From assembly GCA_965215445.1 (NCBI GenBank), contig CBDCDT010000002.1:992001-1056000 (forward strand): a stretch of 64,000 nt of DNA. Reading direction: 5' to 3'. Each line of letters starts with the position of its first letter. Within the stretch, counting starts at the first letter, position 1. The notes beneath the pieces are model-generated. The model searched no databases and had not been told where the DNA came from. It saw nothing but the letters and a program-made list of their open reading frames with translations. The position numbers were made by a program, and so were the translations under genes. Shown here in pieces: positions 1 through 7,208 of this stretch. Source of the stretch: CBDBLK01 sp965215445 (GTDB lineage Bacteria; Bdellovibrionota; Bacteriovoracia; Bacteriovoracales; Bacteriovoracaceae).

Positions 1-2919
1 CCATTCAAAATTGATTTTGAACCAATGGGCGATGAAGATTTTAATATTCTTACAAAACAATTAACCTCTATTACCCCAGAAGAACAAAGCGAACTTTCAA
101 AAGGGGTGATTGATTCGTCTCAAGTTATTAATCCTGACGAATTTAAAAAAATCTTGTATGAAAGAAGAGACCTCTCAAATGAATTAAAGAACCTTGATGA
201 GAAAATAGTAAATAGTTTAAATGACATAGAATTAGCACCGTTGGAAACTCTTTTGGAAAAGATGAATACTTTCAAAGAAAGCACGAAGAAGGAAGGTTGG
301 CAATCATCGTTGATAAATGATTCCTTTAAGGGGTCAGAGTACTTGGATATTATCAGAGATAATATTAACGCAATTAAAGAAAATATTGTCAAAATAAAAG
401 AACGAGGTCATTTGGTTTACAAACATAATCCCGAAATAAAAGAATATCAATCTTCTCCAAAAAATATTATTGAAAAATGCAAAGAAATTGCCAACATTAA
501 AGAAAAATATTCAGATAAAAATAATGATGTTGAGTTTGGATTTTTTGATAGGGTTTTCAATAAAGTAGCAAGAGAGATTAAAAACAAGGCAGTTGTCCAA
601 GGGAAAAGTCCTCAAACAAAAGACGAATATTTAAGCATTGCCTACTATTTAGAAATTAAATTATTGAGAAATAAGATACAAGACGATTGGAAAAACTTTT
701 TCGTAAAAAAATTTAAAGCCGAAGATATTGATGAACAAAATTCTGAACCTGAAAGGAGATTGAAGCACTTCGCTTCAATTGCAGATGGTGCTCTTGGATG
801 CGTCCAAAAGTGGGATAAAATTGTTAAAGACCTAAATCAATATAATATTTTATGGAGAACTAAATATGACGAAATAGTGTCTACCATGCAAGGCAAAGAA
901 CCGCTTCTTGCTACAAGAAAAAAAATGTTAAATGAAATTATAATGCCAACCTTTAAATACGCCATTAGGAAAAAACGTCTTTCAGAGTATCAGAATAAAT
1001 TTGATAAATCTTTACAAAAGTTAAACTCAGACTCAATCAAGTCCGACACAGCCAATAATATGCTAATAGCATTAAAATCTCAAAATGTTGATTCATACAA
1101 AAAACATTACGAAACATTATGTCGTTTAAATAGTAAAATAGATGTTTATAAAGAAAGTTTGAAAAAAATTGAGTTGCTTAAAAAGAGAGTTCCTAAATTT
1201 GCAGAAGAAATTTTAAATCGCAAGATAGATTCTGAGATATTAAATATAAAATCACTTAGTCATTGTTGGAAAATATCTTATCTTAATTGGTTATTAGATG
1301 AAAGAAATAAAGAAAACCCTATAAAGTTACAAGAAGAAATTTTAGAAAAAGAAAACGACCTCAATAAAATAAATAATGACTTGGTTAAAAATTTGGCTAT
1401 TTTAAAACAATTGGAAAGAACTACAAAAAAGCAAAGGCAGATATTAAGAGGATGGGTTCAGATTCAGGAACAGATTACTAAGGGAGGAAGAGGAATATTA
1501 GACTCATCTAAGAAAAAAAGTGCTAGAGAATCTCTAAAAAAATGTAAAGAAGCTGTTCCAGTATGGATTATGCCGCTACCAAAAATATTTGACAACTTCA
1601 ACCTTGGAGAAAACTTATTTGACGTATTGATAATTGATGAAGCATCACAGGCCGATCTTACAAATTTGCCAGTATTTTCTATAGCAAAAAAAGTTATAGT
1701 TGTTGGGGATGATAAACAAGTTAGTCCTACGACTATTGGAAAAAAACTTCAAGGATTAGATCAATTGATAGATGAATACCTCGAAAATATTCCAAATAGG
1801 CAAAATTATGATTACAAATATAGCTTATATGATATTGCTTGTGCATCATTCGGAGATACAGTTAGGTTATCTGAACATTTTAGATGTACTCCTGAAATAA
1901 TACAGTTCTGTAATGACTTATCATATAATGGTGCTATTAAGGCATTAAGGGGATCTAATAGCAATCCTGTTCCTCCATCTGTGTTTCCTTATTACGTTAA
2001 CGGTGTAGAAAAAGACAACATAAATACAGAAGAAGCATATATGATAGTCTCAATCATAATGGCAATGATAGAAGACTCTGCTTATAAAGATATGAGTATA
2101 GGAGTTATTTCATTAAAAGGACAATATCAACACTTGCATATCGAAAAAATTTTAAGAGAAAAATTATCGCCAAAGGAATATGAAAAGCATCGTATTTTAT
2201 GTGGCAAGTCGCCTCATTTTCAAGGAGATGAAAGAGATGTTATATTTCTAAGCCTTGTAGATTCTCCTGAATCTCAAGGGCCATTGAGAAAAGTTACTGA
2301 AACAAATGATAGAAAAAAAGAATATAATGTGGCAGTAAGTCGTGCAAGAAATCAACTGATTGTTTTACATAGTATGGATATAGAACAACACTTGCAATCT
2401 GGAGATATACGCCTAAGACTTCTAAAACATCTTCACGACCCGAGAAGTTTAGTTGAAAAATATAGCGACTTAACGGGGAAGGCTGAATCCCCATTTGAAA
2501 AACTTGTACATGAAGATTTAATAAGAGAAGGTTATGATTTTGCACCTCAATATGAAGTCGGTGCGTATAGAATTGACATAGTATTATTTGGAAAGAATGG
2601 ACGAATTGCCTTGGAGTGCGATGGTGATAAATACCATTCGACTGAAGAACAAGTCCGAAAAGATATCGAGAGACAAGCCATTCTCGAAAGACTCGGATTT
2701 AGTTTTATTAGAATACGAGGAAGTGATTATTACAGAAAGAAAGATTCAACAATGAAAGGCGTCTTTAACCGTTTGGCCGTACTTGAAGCCAGAAAAAAAT
2801 CTGATGAAAGAATTGAATTTACTATCAAAGAATATAATAAAAATTTTGGACATCTTTTAGAAAGAGCAAAGCTAATTAAAGTTGAATTTCAAAAGAAATT
2901 AGAGAAAGAAATAGAATGA
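1..2919 (+). CDS. UPF1-like SF1 helicase with C-terminal Vsr/DUF559-type nuclease (5' partial)
   Basis: The reading frame is open from base 1, so the gene begins outside the window; the first internal ATG is at 25 and residues are numbered from it. Visible SF1 helicase motifs are Walker B DEASQ (538-542), GDDKQ (561-565, motif III), an EHFRCTPEI segment (motif IV region) and VAVSRAR (769-775, motif VI). Walker A is absent from this part and should lie upstream. The middle third (about 100-470) is Lys/Glu-rich and probably coiled coil. The C terminus (about 810-905) carries a PD-(D/E)xK-like core with D851 and ECDGDKYH (864-871), as in the DUF559/MTES_1575/Vsr group. Such helicase-nuclease fusions are typical of defence or mobile loci; that role is inferred. 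Base composition is clearly more AT-rich than the secretion genes downstream. Confidence 0.85.
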   Translation, partial: PFKIDFEPMGDEDFNILTKQLTSITPEEQSELSKGVIDSSQVINPDEFKKILYERRDLSNELKNLDEKIVNSLNDIELAPLETLLEKMNTFKESTKKEGWQSSLINDSFKGSEYLDIIRDNINAIKENIVKIKERGHLVYKHNPEIKEYQSSPKNIIEKCKEIANIKEKYSDKNNDVEFGFFDRVFNKVAREIKNKAVVQGKSPQTKDEYLSIAYYLEIKLLRNKIQDDWKNFFVKKFKAEDIDEQNSEPERRLKHFASIADGALGCVQKWDKIVKDLNQYNILWRTKYDEIVSTMQGKEPLLATRKKMLNEIIMPTFKYAIRKKRLSEYQNKFDKSLQKLNSDSIKSDTANNMLIALKSQNVDSYKKHYETLCRLNSKIDVYKESLKKIELLKKRVPKFAEEILNRKIDSEILNIKSLSHCWKISYLNWLLDERNKENPIKLQEEILEKENDLNKINNDLVKNLAILKQLERTTKKQRQILRGWVQIQEQITKGGRGILDSSKKKSARESLKKCKEAVPVWIMPLPKIFDNFNLGENLFDVLIIDEASQADLTNLPVFSIAKKVIVVGDDKQVSPTTIGKKLQGLDQLIDEYLENIPNRQNYDYKYSLYDIACASFGDTVRLSEHFRCTPEIIQFCNDLSYNGAIKALRGSNSNPVPPSVFPYYVNGVEKDNINTEEAYMIVSIIMAMIEDSAYKDMSIGVISLKGQYQHLHIEKILREKLSPKEYEKHRILCGKSPHFQGDERDVIFLSLVDSPESQGPLRKVTETNDRKKEYNVAVSRARNQLIVLHSMDIEQHLQSGDIRLRLLKHLHDPRSLVEKYSDLTGKAESPFEKLVHEDLIREGYDFAPQYEVGAYRIDIVLFGKNGRIALECDGDKYHSTEEQVRKDIERQAILERLGFSFIRIRGSDYYRKKDSTMKGVFNRLAVLEARKKSDERIEFTIKEYNKNFGHLLERAKLIKVEFQKKLEKEIE

Positions 2920-2989
2920 TGAGGCATCTCCAAAATTATTGACTGTGATAGCTGTCAGCTAGGCAAAGCAGTTTAAAGGTTAGAACTAT

Positions 2990-3145
2990 ATGCTGAAATT
3001 TAAAGATAATAAATTTACTTCACTGGAGATAAACAATTTTCGCAATATGCTTAACGAAACGAGACTTGATTTAATCCGTGACCTCTTGGAAAAAGGCGAA
3101 CCCGACTTGAAACTTTATAAGAGGGGAGCATGGCAGATTGGTTAA
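2990..3145 (+). pseudogene. Short ORF before HipS-like gene (remnant or small antitoxin-like), 51 aa
   Basis: This small ORF has an ATG start and its stop overlaps the ATG of the next gene by 16 nt, the tight coupling expected of toxin-antitoxin genes. No HTH is evident in its 51 residues. Its segment from SLEINNF to DLIRDLL recurs, diverged, at the start of the chimeric ORF at 4007. It is probably the tail or remnant of the upstream partner of the HipA-N-like gene. No function can be assigned from sequence alone. Confidence 0.45.
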
Positions 3146-3462
3146 AAAAAATTATCGAATCTGAAAACGGGAAGGCCAGCTCCGGCAAGTTGCTCGTTTT
3201 TTTTCACGATATTTTAGTGGGGACTCTGGAGAAAACCGAAAAGTTCTATATTTTTAAATATGACTCCAACTGTCTCGAGCGTTGCAAAATAAGAAGCCTT
3301 GAAGAGGATGAAATGCGTTTCAAATATTTGCCTGCGTTTTTTACTACACGGATTCCCAGTCGAAGCCGCCCGGAATTGGCGGAAGATTTTAAGCGGGTCG
3401 GAGATGACTCCTTCAACTATTGTCCCAATGCTTCAATTCTTTACTTTGAGAAAATTTTTTGA
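3130..3462 (+). pseudogene. HipA N-terminal-domain (HipS-like) protein with replaced C terminus
   Basis: 110 residues resembling the N-terminal subdomain of HipA kinases, which exists as the separate protein HipS in HipBST systems. Features are a LVGTLEK-FYIFKYD strand region followed by LPAFFTTRIPSRSRPEL (about 67-83), like the FFxxRIPsxxRPe motif of this family. After RVGDD the sequence departs into an unrelated tail (FNYCPNAS...). The expected ending (an ILGEVSTESPF-type sequence) is found instead in the ORF at 4007. No HipT/HipA kinase domain follows. The gene is therefore judged a broken or recombined remnant. Start ATG 3130 overlaps the preceding small ORF. Confidence 0.6.
3341..3408. 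repeat. Exact 68-bp direct repeat, copy 1
   Basis: Bases 3341-3408 are identical to 4062-4129. This copy lies inside the HipS-like gene and encodes the TTRIPSRSRPEL...RVGDD segment. Flanks differ: the bases just outside the repeat diverge immediately on both sides. It marks a recombination or partial duplication inside the decayed toxin-antitoxin island. Confidence 0.95.
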
Positions 3463-3477
3463 TATTTATGAGAGATA

Positions 3478-3499
3478 AAATTTGCTAAAAAGCAAATTT
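3478..3499 (+). other. Perfect 8-bp-stem hairpin in leader of small secreted protein
   Basis: AAATTTGC at 3478-3485 pairs with GCAAATTT at 3492-3499 around a 6-nt loop. It lies 16 nt after the end of the HipS-like ORF and 10 nt before the AAGGAG ribosome-binding site (3510-3515) of the next gene. It could be a weak terminator, an mRNA-stability hairpin or an operator. The AT-rich stem and lack of a U-tract argue against a strong terminator. Confidence 0.45.
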
Positions 3500-3522
3500 C
3501 ACTTCAACTAAGGAGATTTTTC

Positions 3523-3927
3523 ATGTCTTTTCTCAAGCTTAAATTTCTTTCTCTGGCTTGTCTGTCTCTTGGCTTTTTAACGAATGTGATGGCAAATTGT
3601 GTGGATTTAACCGGAACCTATCATTGTCCTAATGGACTGACAACAATCTCTTATAGCGTGAGCACACGAGGTGTTCCTACTTATTTTTATAAAGATGACG
3701 AAGGTCTACAAACTCTTATAGCTAACGGTAAACCCAATTTCCTTACACTAGTTACCTGCGATAAAAATAACGTAACTATTGTTTCCCTCATTAGTATAGT
3801 TCAAGAATTGAGTCTTTCTGACAATGAAGAAGAACTCATCGTTACTTTGTATGGCCTCAAAAGTGATGACACGTTAGAATATATGACAGACTACTCTTGC
3901 GAAAGAATACAATCATCACAGCTTTGA
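3523..3927 (+). CDS. Small secreted protein, lipocalin-like in look
   Basis: 134 residues. It has a clear Sec signal peptide: KLK, hydrophobic stretch to about residue 20, then cleavage near VMA-NC. The mature part starts CVDLTGTYHCPNG and contains a further Cys pair (TCDK, SCER), suggesting disulfides in the periplasm or outside the cell. The WxGTY-like opening (LTGTYHC) is reminiscent of small lipocalin/calycin-type domains, but this is a weak resemblance. A strong AAGGAG site sits 7 nt before the ATG. It is sandwiched between two HipS remnants, so it probably arrived with, or was captured by, the same rearrangement. Confidence 0.75.
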   Translation: MSFLKLKFLSLACLSLGFLTNVMANCVDLTGTYHCPNGLTTISYSVSTRGVPTYFYKDDEGLQTLIANGKPNFLTLVTCDKNNVTIVSLISIVQELSLSDNEEELIVTLYGLKSDDTLEYMTDYSCERIQSSQL

Positions 3928-3971
3928 CAGATTGCGTTATCAACACTATTATAGAAATTTTTGCACAAGAT

Positions 3972-3996
3972 AAGGCCCCTACAAAATAGGGGCCTT
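3972..3996 (+). terminator. GC-rich hairpin after secreted-protein gene
   Basis: AAGGCCCCT (3972-3980) pairs perfectly with AGGGGCCTT (3988-3996) around a 7-nt A-rich loop, 45 nt after the stop codon at 3927. The following bases (GTCATT) are only a poor U-tract, so termination may be partial. Confidence 0.6.
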
Positions 3997-4006
3997 GTCA
4001 TTAGAA

Positions 4007-4204
4007 ATGAATAATTTTAAAAATATGATGCATGAGAGAAGACTTGACTTAATTCGTGACCTTACTACACGGATTCCCAGTCGAAGCCGCCCGGAATTGG
4101 CGGAAGATTTTAAGCGGGTCGGAGATGACCCTTTAAGGATTCTTGGAGAGGTAAGCACTGAAAGTCCTTTTTCTCCCTACGTCTTTAAACTTGTTGAGGA
4201 ATAA
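4007..4204 (+). pseudogene. Chimeric ORF: upstream-partner start fused to HipS-like C terminus
   Basis: 65 residues from ATG 4007 (an upstream in-frame TTG at 3995 is possible). The first 18 residues (MNNFKN...DLIRD) match, at about 70% DNA identity, the small ORF at 2990. At base 4062 the sequence switches in frame to the exact 68-bp repeat (TTRIPSRSRPEL...) and then continues with a HipA-N-type ending (LRILGEVSTESPF) that copy 1 lacks. Most of the HipS N-terminal part is deleted. This is best read as the deletion product of a second antitoxin-hipS pair that recombined with the first. Confidence 0.6.
4062..4129. repeat. Exact 68-bp direct repeat, copy 2
   Basis: Identical to 3341-3408. Here the left boundary falls exactly at the fusion point of the chimeric ORF (GTGACC joined to TTACTACAC), and the right side continues into the authentic HipS-like ending. 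Confidence 0.95.
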
Positions 4205-4219
4205 AACTCGAAAAGGATT

Positions 4220-4546
4220 TTGGCTATTAAAAAATTGGCAATAGACCTTCCTTGGGAAAAAATAAAGAAATTTTGCCAAAAGTGGAAAATCCAAGAACTT
4301 TCGGTATTTGGTTCGATTCTGAGAGATGATTTTAATTTAAACGAAAGTGATATTGATATGCTCTATGTTTTTTCACCAGAGTCTTCTTGGGGGTGGGAAA
4401 TCGTAGATATAGAAATCGAACTTGAAAAGATACTAGGAAGAAAAGTTGATTTTTTTAGCAAAAGGTCTATAGAAAAAAGTAAGAATCACTACAAAAAAGA
4501 GTCAATACTTGGAGAGGCGCAAGTTATTTATGAACAAGCAAAATAA
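4220..4546 (+). CDS. mntA: MNT-type nucleotidyltransferase antitoxin (MntA-like)
   Basis: 108 residues of the minimal nucleotidyltransferase family. The active-site signature is GS (about 31-32) followed after 11 residues by DID; the usual spacing is 10, so one residue is inserted. In HEPN/MNT systems the MntA antitoxin AMPylates the HEPN RNase toxin. The start is TTG 4220 with AAAAGGA just upstream; no in-frame ATG fits. The partner gene overlaps its 3' end (ATG 4530) but is cut short, so the antitoxin may now be orphaned. Confidence 0.75.
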   Translation: MAIKKLAIDLPWEKIKKFCQKWKIQELSVFGSILRDDFNLNESDIDMLYVFSPESSWGWEIVDIEIELEKILGRKVDFFSKRSIEKSKNHYKKESILGEAQVIYEQAK

Positions 4547-4610
4547 AATTTCCAACTTAATAGATGGAATTAATCAAATTATAATTGAACTCGAAAGATC
4601 GAAATATTGA
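4530..4610 (+). pseudogene. Truncated HEPN-toxin-like ORF, 26 aa
   Basis: An ATG at 4530 overlaps the mntA stop, as hepT genes commonly do, and opens a frame of only 26 codons ending at TGA 4608-4610. The residues NLIDGINQIIIELERS could be the first helix of a HEPN domain (normally about 110-140 residues). The RX4-6H catalytic motif is absent. The gspG gene begins about 50 nt later, so no room remains for the rest. Confidence 0.4.
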
Positions 4611-4663
4611 AGATTGCTTTTTTTAAAAGGGCGTATTACCCTCTAGTAACTGGGGGAGAGAAA

Positions 4664-5131
4664 ATGTTGAGTATAAAATATAAGTTCTACCTTTTGATGC
4701 GCCGATATATGGGGCCAAAAGGATTTTCACTGGTTGAAATTCTCATTGCCTTAACGCTTCTCGGAATAGCCGGAACATTTGTCGCCACCAAAATCTTTGA
4801 ACAACTCGAAGAGGGCCAAATCCAGTCCACCAAGATTCAAATGAGCAATTTTAAAAATGTTTTGGCCGATTATCGCCGGAAATGCGGACTTTATCCGACT
4901 ACGGAACAAGGTCTTGATGCATTGGTTCAAAAGCCAGAAGGTGGTCGGGAGTGTAAAAATTATCCTGACGGAGGTTTTTTGGGGGATGGCTCCAGCAGTA
5001 TTCCCGACGATCCTTGGGATGAGCCTTATACTTATGAATCGGATGGTAGAACGTTCCGAATTGTTTCTTATGGCCCTGACCGCGAGGCCGAAACTGAAGA
5101 CGATATTCAGTTCCCCGAGGCCAAGCAGTAA
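4664..5131 (+). CDS. gspG: Type II secretion major pseudopilin GspG
   Basis: 155 residues. The type III (prepilin) signal ends KG|FSLVEILIALTLLGIAG, with cleavage after G20 and Glu at +5. The family's C-terminal part is present: YRRKCGLYPTTEQGLDAL, DPWDEPYTY and YGPDREAETEDD, the Ca-binding acidic region typical of GspG. It polymerises as the shaft of the T2SS pseudopilus in the inner membrane and periplasm. ATG 4664 with GGGGAGAG upstream is preferred to an in-frame TTG at 4607, which has no good ribosome site. First gene of a closely spaced gsp operon; gspC-F are not in the window. Confidence 0.95.
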   Translation: MLSIKYKFYLLMRRYMGPKGFSLVEILIALTLLGIAGTFVATKIFEQLEEGQIQSTKIQMSNFKNVLADYRRKCGLYPTTEQGLDALVQKPEGGRECKNYPDGGFLGDGSSSIPDDPWDEPYTYESDGRTFRIVSYGPDREAETEDDIQFPEAKQ

Positions 5132-5144
5132 ATTTCGTTCAGAC

Positions 5145-5849
5145 ATGAGAAATCATCGAGGTGCCCATATTGGTGGCTTCTCTTTGGTTGAGATATTGGT
5201 GGCTCTTTTTCTCATGGTGCTTATCGTGAGTATGTTTTTTGTCGGCCCTAACTGGTCATCTCCCCGCCAAAATCTGGAATCTGCCCTCGACAATGTTGAA
5301 CGCGCCATTCGTTTTGCCAGTGATGAGTCCACTGTTCGCAACCGGGTTGTTCGTCTGACTTTTCAACTCAACGAAGAACCTCATCAATTTAGTGTTGAAT
5401 ATGGGCCGGATCAGGATTTTGTTTTGCCCAAACGCTTATTTGAAATGGGTGAACGGCGTACTCTCAAGGAGGTAGAGGAAGATGCTCGTGTTTTAGAAGA
5501 TTTGAGTCGGCAATTTTCCAAGGTGGAAGAGTTTGAAGATGAAGCAGTTCAATTTTCCGAGCAGGTTCAAGTGATCGCCGTGGCCTCGACTTTGGGAGAT
5601 AATTTTCTCACCGAGGGAGATATTTCACTTTATTTTTATCCCACGGGTGAAAAAGATGCGGCACTGATTGCGCTTTCCACTGAAACGGAGATGGCCACGC
5701 TTGAAGTTGAGGCCTTTACCATAGATTTTGAGAGAACGATTGTTCCCATTGATCTCAATACTCAAGGGAATAATGATAACTTAGAGGATGATCTCTATAA
5801 TATCCAACTTGAAATGGCGCGGGAGTCTTATCAGAAATGGTTAAAGTAA
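5145..5849 (+). CDS. gspH: Type II secretion minor pseudopilin GspH
   Basis: 234 residues from ATG 5145, 13 nt after gspG. The prepilin motif is GG|FSLVEILVALFLMVLIVSMF (cleavage after G11). The body is longer and more acidic than typical GspH (about 170), with an EVEEDARVLEDL insertion around residues 105-135. An upstream in-frame ATG inside gspG (4857) is rejected because it would put the pilin signal in mid-protein. Its 3' end overlaps gspI by 13 nt, indicating coupled translation. Confidence 0.85.
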   Translation: MRNHRGAHIGGFSLVEILVALFLMVLIVSMFFVGPNWSSPRQNLESALDNVERAIRFASDESTVRNRVVRLTFQLNEEPHQFSVEYGPDQDFVLPKRLFEMGERRTLKEVEEDARVLEDLSRQFSKVEEFEDEAVQFSEQVQVIAVASTLGDNFLTEGDISLYFYPTGEKDAALIALSTETEMATLEVEAFTIDFERTIVPIDLNTQGNNDNLEDDLYNIQLEMARESYQKWLK

Positions 5850-6367
5850 GAGTTCCTCAATTTTGGTGTAAGGGCATGACCTTGATTGAGGTTGCCATAG
5901 CAACCACACTTTTTGCCATTTTTGCTCTGTCTTTTATCTCTGGTCAGGGAAGCAACGTCCTCGATTCTGTGAGAATGAAACAAGAATTGGAGTTAAAAGA
6001 TTTGGCCGAACTCAAGCTCAATGAGATTATTCTTGATCCGCCTCAATTTGAAGAGAGTTTGACCGAATCTGGTAAAGAGACAAAACCTTTTGAGGATTTT
6101 CCAGATTATAAGTACGTTTTGGAATTTAAGAAGCTCACCCTTCCCGATCTTTCCAAAATGACGGGAGGAGAAGACGGCGAAGATGTGGATGAAGACCCGC
6201 AACTCGCCCAGGTTCGAGAAAAGGTTTTTACCACCATTGTTGAAAATATGGAGAAAATGATTTGGCAGGTAAGCATTACCGTTATTCATGAAGAAAGTCA
6301 AAATTCTTTTGAGGTCACTTCATGGCTTTACAATCACGAAGCGAAGGTGGCACTCAATGTCCTCTAA
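5837..6367 (+). CDS. gspI: Type II secretion minor pseudopilin GspI
   Basis: 176 residues. The prepilin signal is KG|MTLIEVAIATTLFAIFALSF, cleaved after G13, with Met at +1 as GspI often has. The soluble part is Asp/Glu-rich (GGEDGEDVDEDPQ) and ends in a beta-rich domain (WQVSITVIHEES, FEVTSWLY) like the GspI fold. GspI nucleates the tip complex with GspJ and GspK. It overlaps both neighbours. Confidence 0.88.
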   Translation: MVKVRVPQFWCKGMTLIEVAIATTLFAIFALSFISGQGSNVLDSVRMKQELELKDLAELKLNEIILDPPQFEESLTESGKETKPFEDFPDYKYVLEFKKLTLPDLSKMTGGEDGEDVDEDPQLAQVREKVFTTIVENMEKMIWQVSITVIHEESQNSFEVTSWLYNHEAKVALNVL

Positions 6368-7208
6368 AGGATTTTCCCTGGTTGAAATCATGGTGGCCAT
6401 TACCATTATGGCCTTCATGACTTTGGGGGTTTTTTCTCTTACCGACAATGCTCAAAGGACGCGTGAAACAGTTATTCCCGAAGATCGGGAATATTTTCAG
6501 GTCTATGCTGCGTTTTCGCGTATAAAAAGTGATGTGGAACAGTTGTGGTCGCCACTATATTTTGCTTCAATTGATCAGACCAGCAAAAATAGAAATGCAC
6601 CCAGACCGACTCCCGATGCTGAAAGACCAAAAAATATTCCTCAACTCGGGAGACTTTTTCCCAAGGCGACAGTGCAAAATTACCCTGTTCCCCTCATCGA
6701 GAGCGAAGAACCTTCGTCTTTAACTTTTTTTTCAGGGAGCTACATGAGAAGAGTTCAGGATCAAAAGGCGAGCCGTTTTGCCTGGATTCACTATTCATTG
6801 GAAGCGGATGAATCAAATACCGGGGAGGGAGAAAGTCTTTACCAATTGGAGAGAAAATTGAAGGCCAAAGACCCCTATACCAATGAGGGAGATATTGAGG
6901 AAGTTAAAGGTAGCGTTCTCATGCGTGGAGTGAAAACACTTGCCTTTCAATTTTGGGATTCCGATGGCAAGGAGTGGAAGGAATCACTGAGAGAAATTTC
7001 AGCTCACGACCAAATGGCCCCGCGAGGGATTAAAGTTATTGTGGAATGGCAAGGCCTGGCCGGGCAGGAGTTTAAGCACACGCGTGTTTTTCGTCCCCAT
7101 TGGCCCTATTTTGATGCCATTAAAGATGAAAAGGAAAGGCAAAAGGCCATGCAAAGCAAGGATTCAAAAAAACCTCCTGCTCGGCAGGGTAATCGTCAGA
7201 GGCGCTAA
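6357..7208 (+). CDS. gspJ: Type II secretion minor pseudopilin GspJ
   Basis: 283 residues from ATG 6357, which overlaps the end of gspI by 11 nt. The short leader MSSKG is followed by FSLVEIMVAITIMAFMTLGV, the best prepilin motif of the operon. The C-terminal domain has the family pattern VLMRGVKTLAFQFWDSDGKEW and GIKVIVEW. The last residues are basic. It forms the pseudopilus tip with GspI and GspK. The upstream in-frame start at 6288 would bury the leader and is rejected. Confidence 0.88.
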   Translation: MSSKGFSLVEIMVAITIMAFMTLGVFSLTDNAQRTRETVIPEDREYFQVYAAFSRIKSDVEQLWSPLYFASIDQTSKNRNAPRPTPDAERPKNIPQLGRLFPKATVQNYPVPLIESEEPSSLTFFSGSYMRRVQDQKASRFAWIHYSLEADESNTGEGESLYQLERKLKAKDPYTNEGDIEEVKGSVLMRGVKTLAFQFWDSDGKEWKESLREISAHDQMAPRGIKVIVEWQGLAGQEFKHTRVFRPHWPYFDAIKDEKERQKAMQSKDSKKPPARQGNRQRR

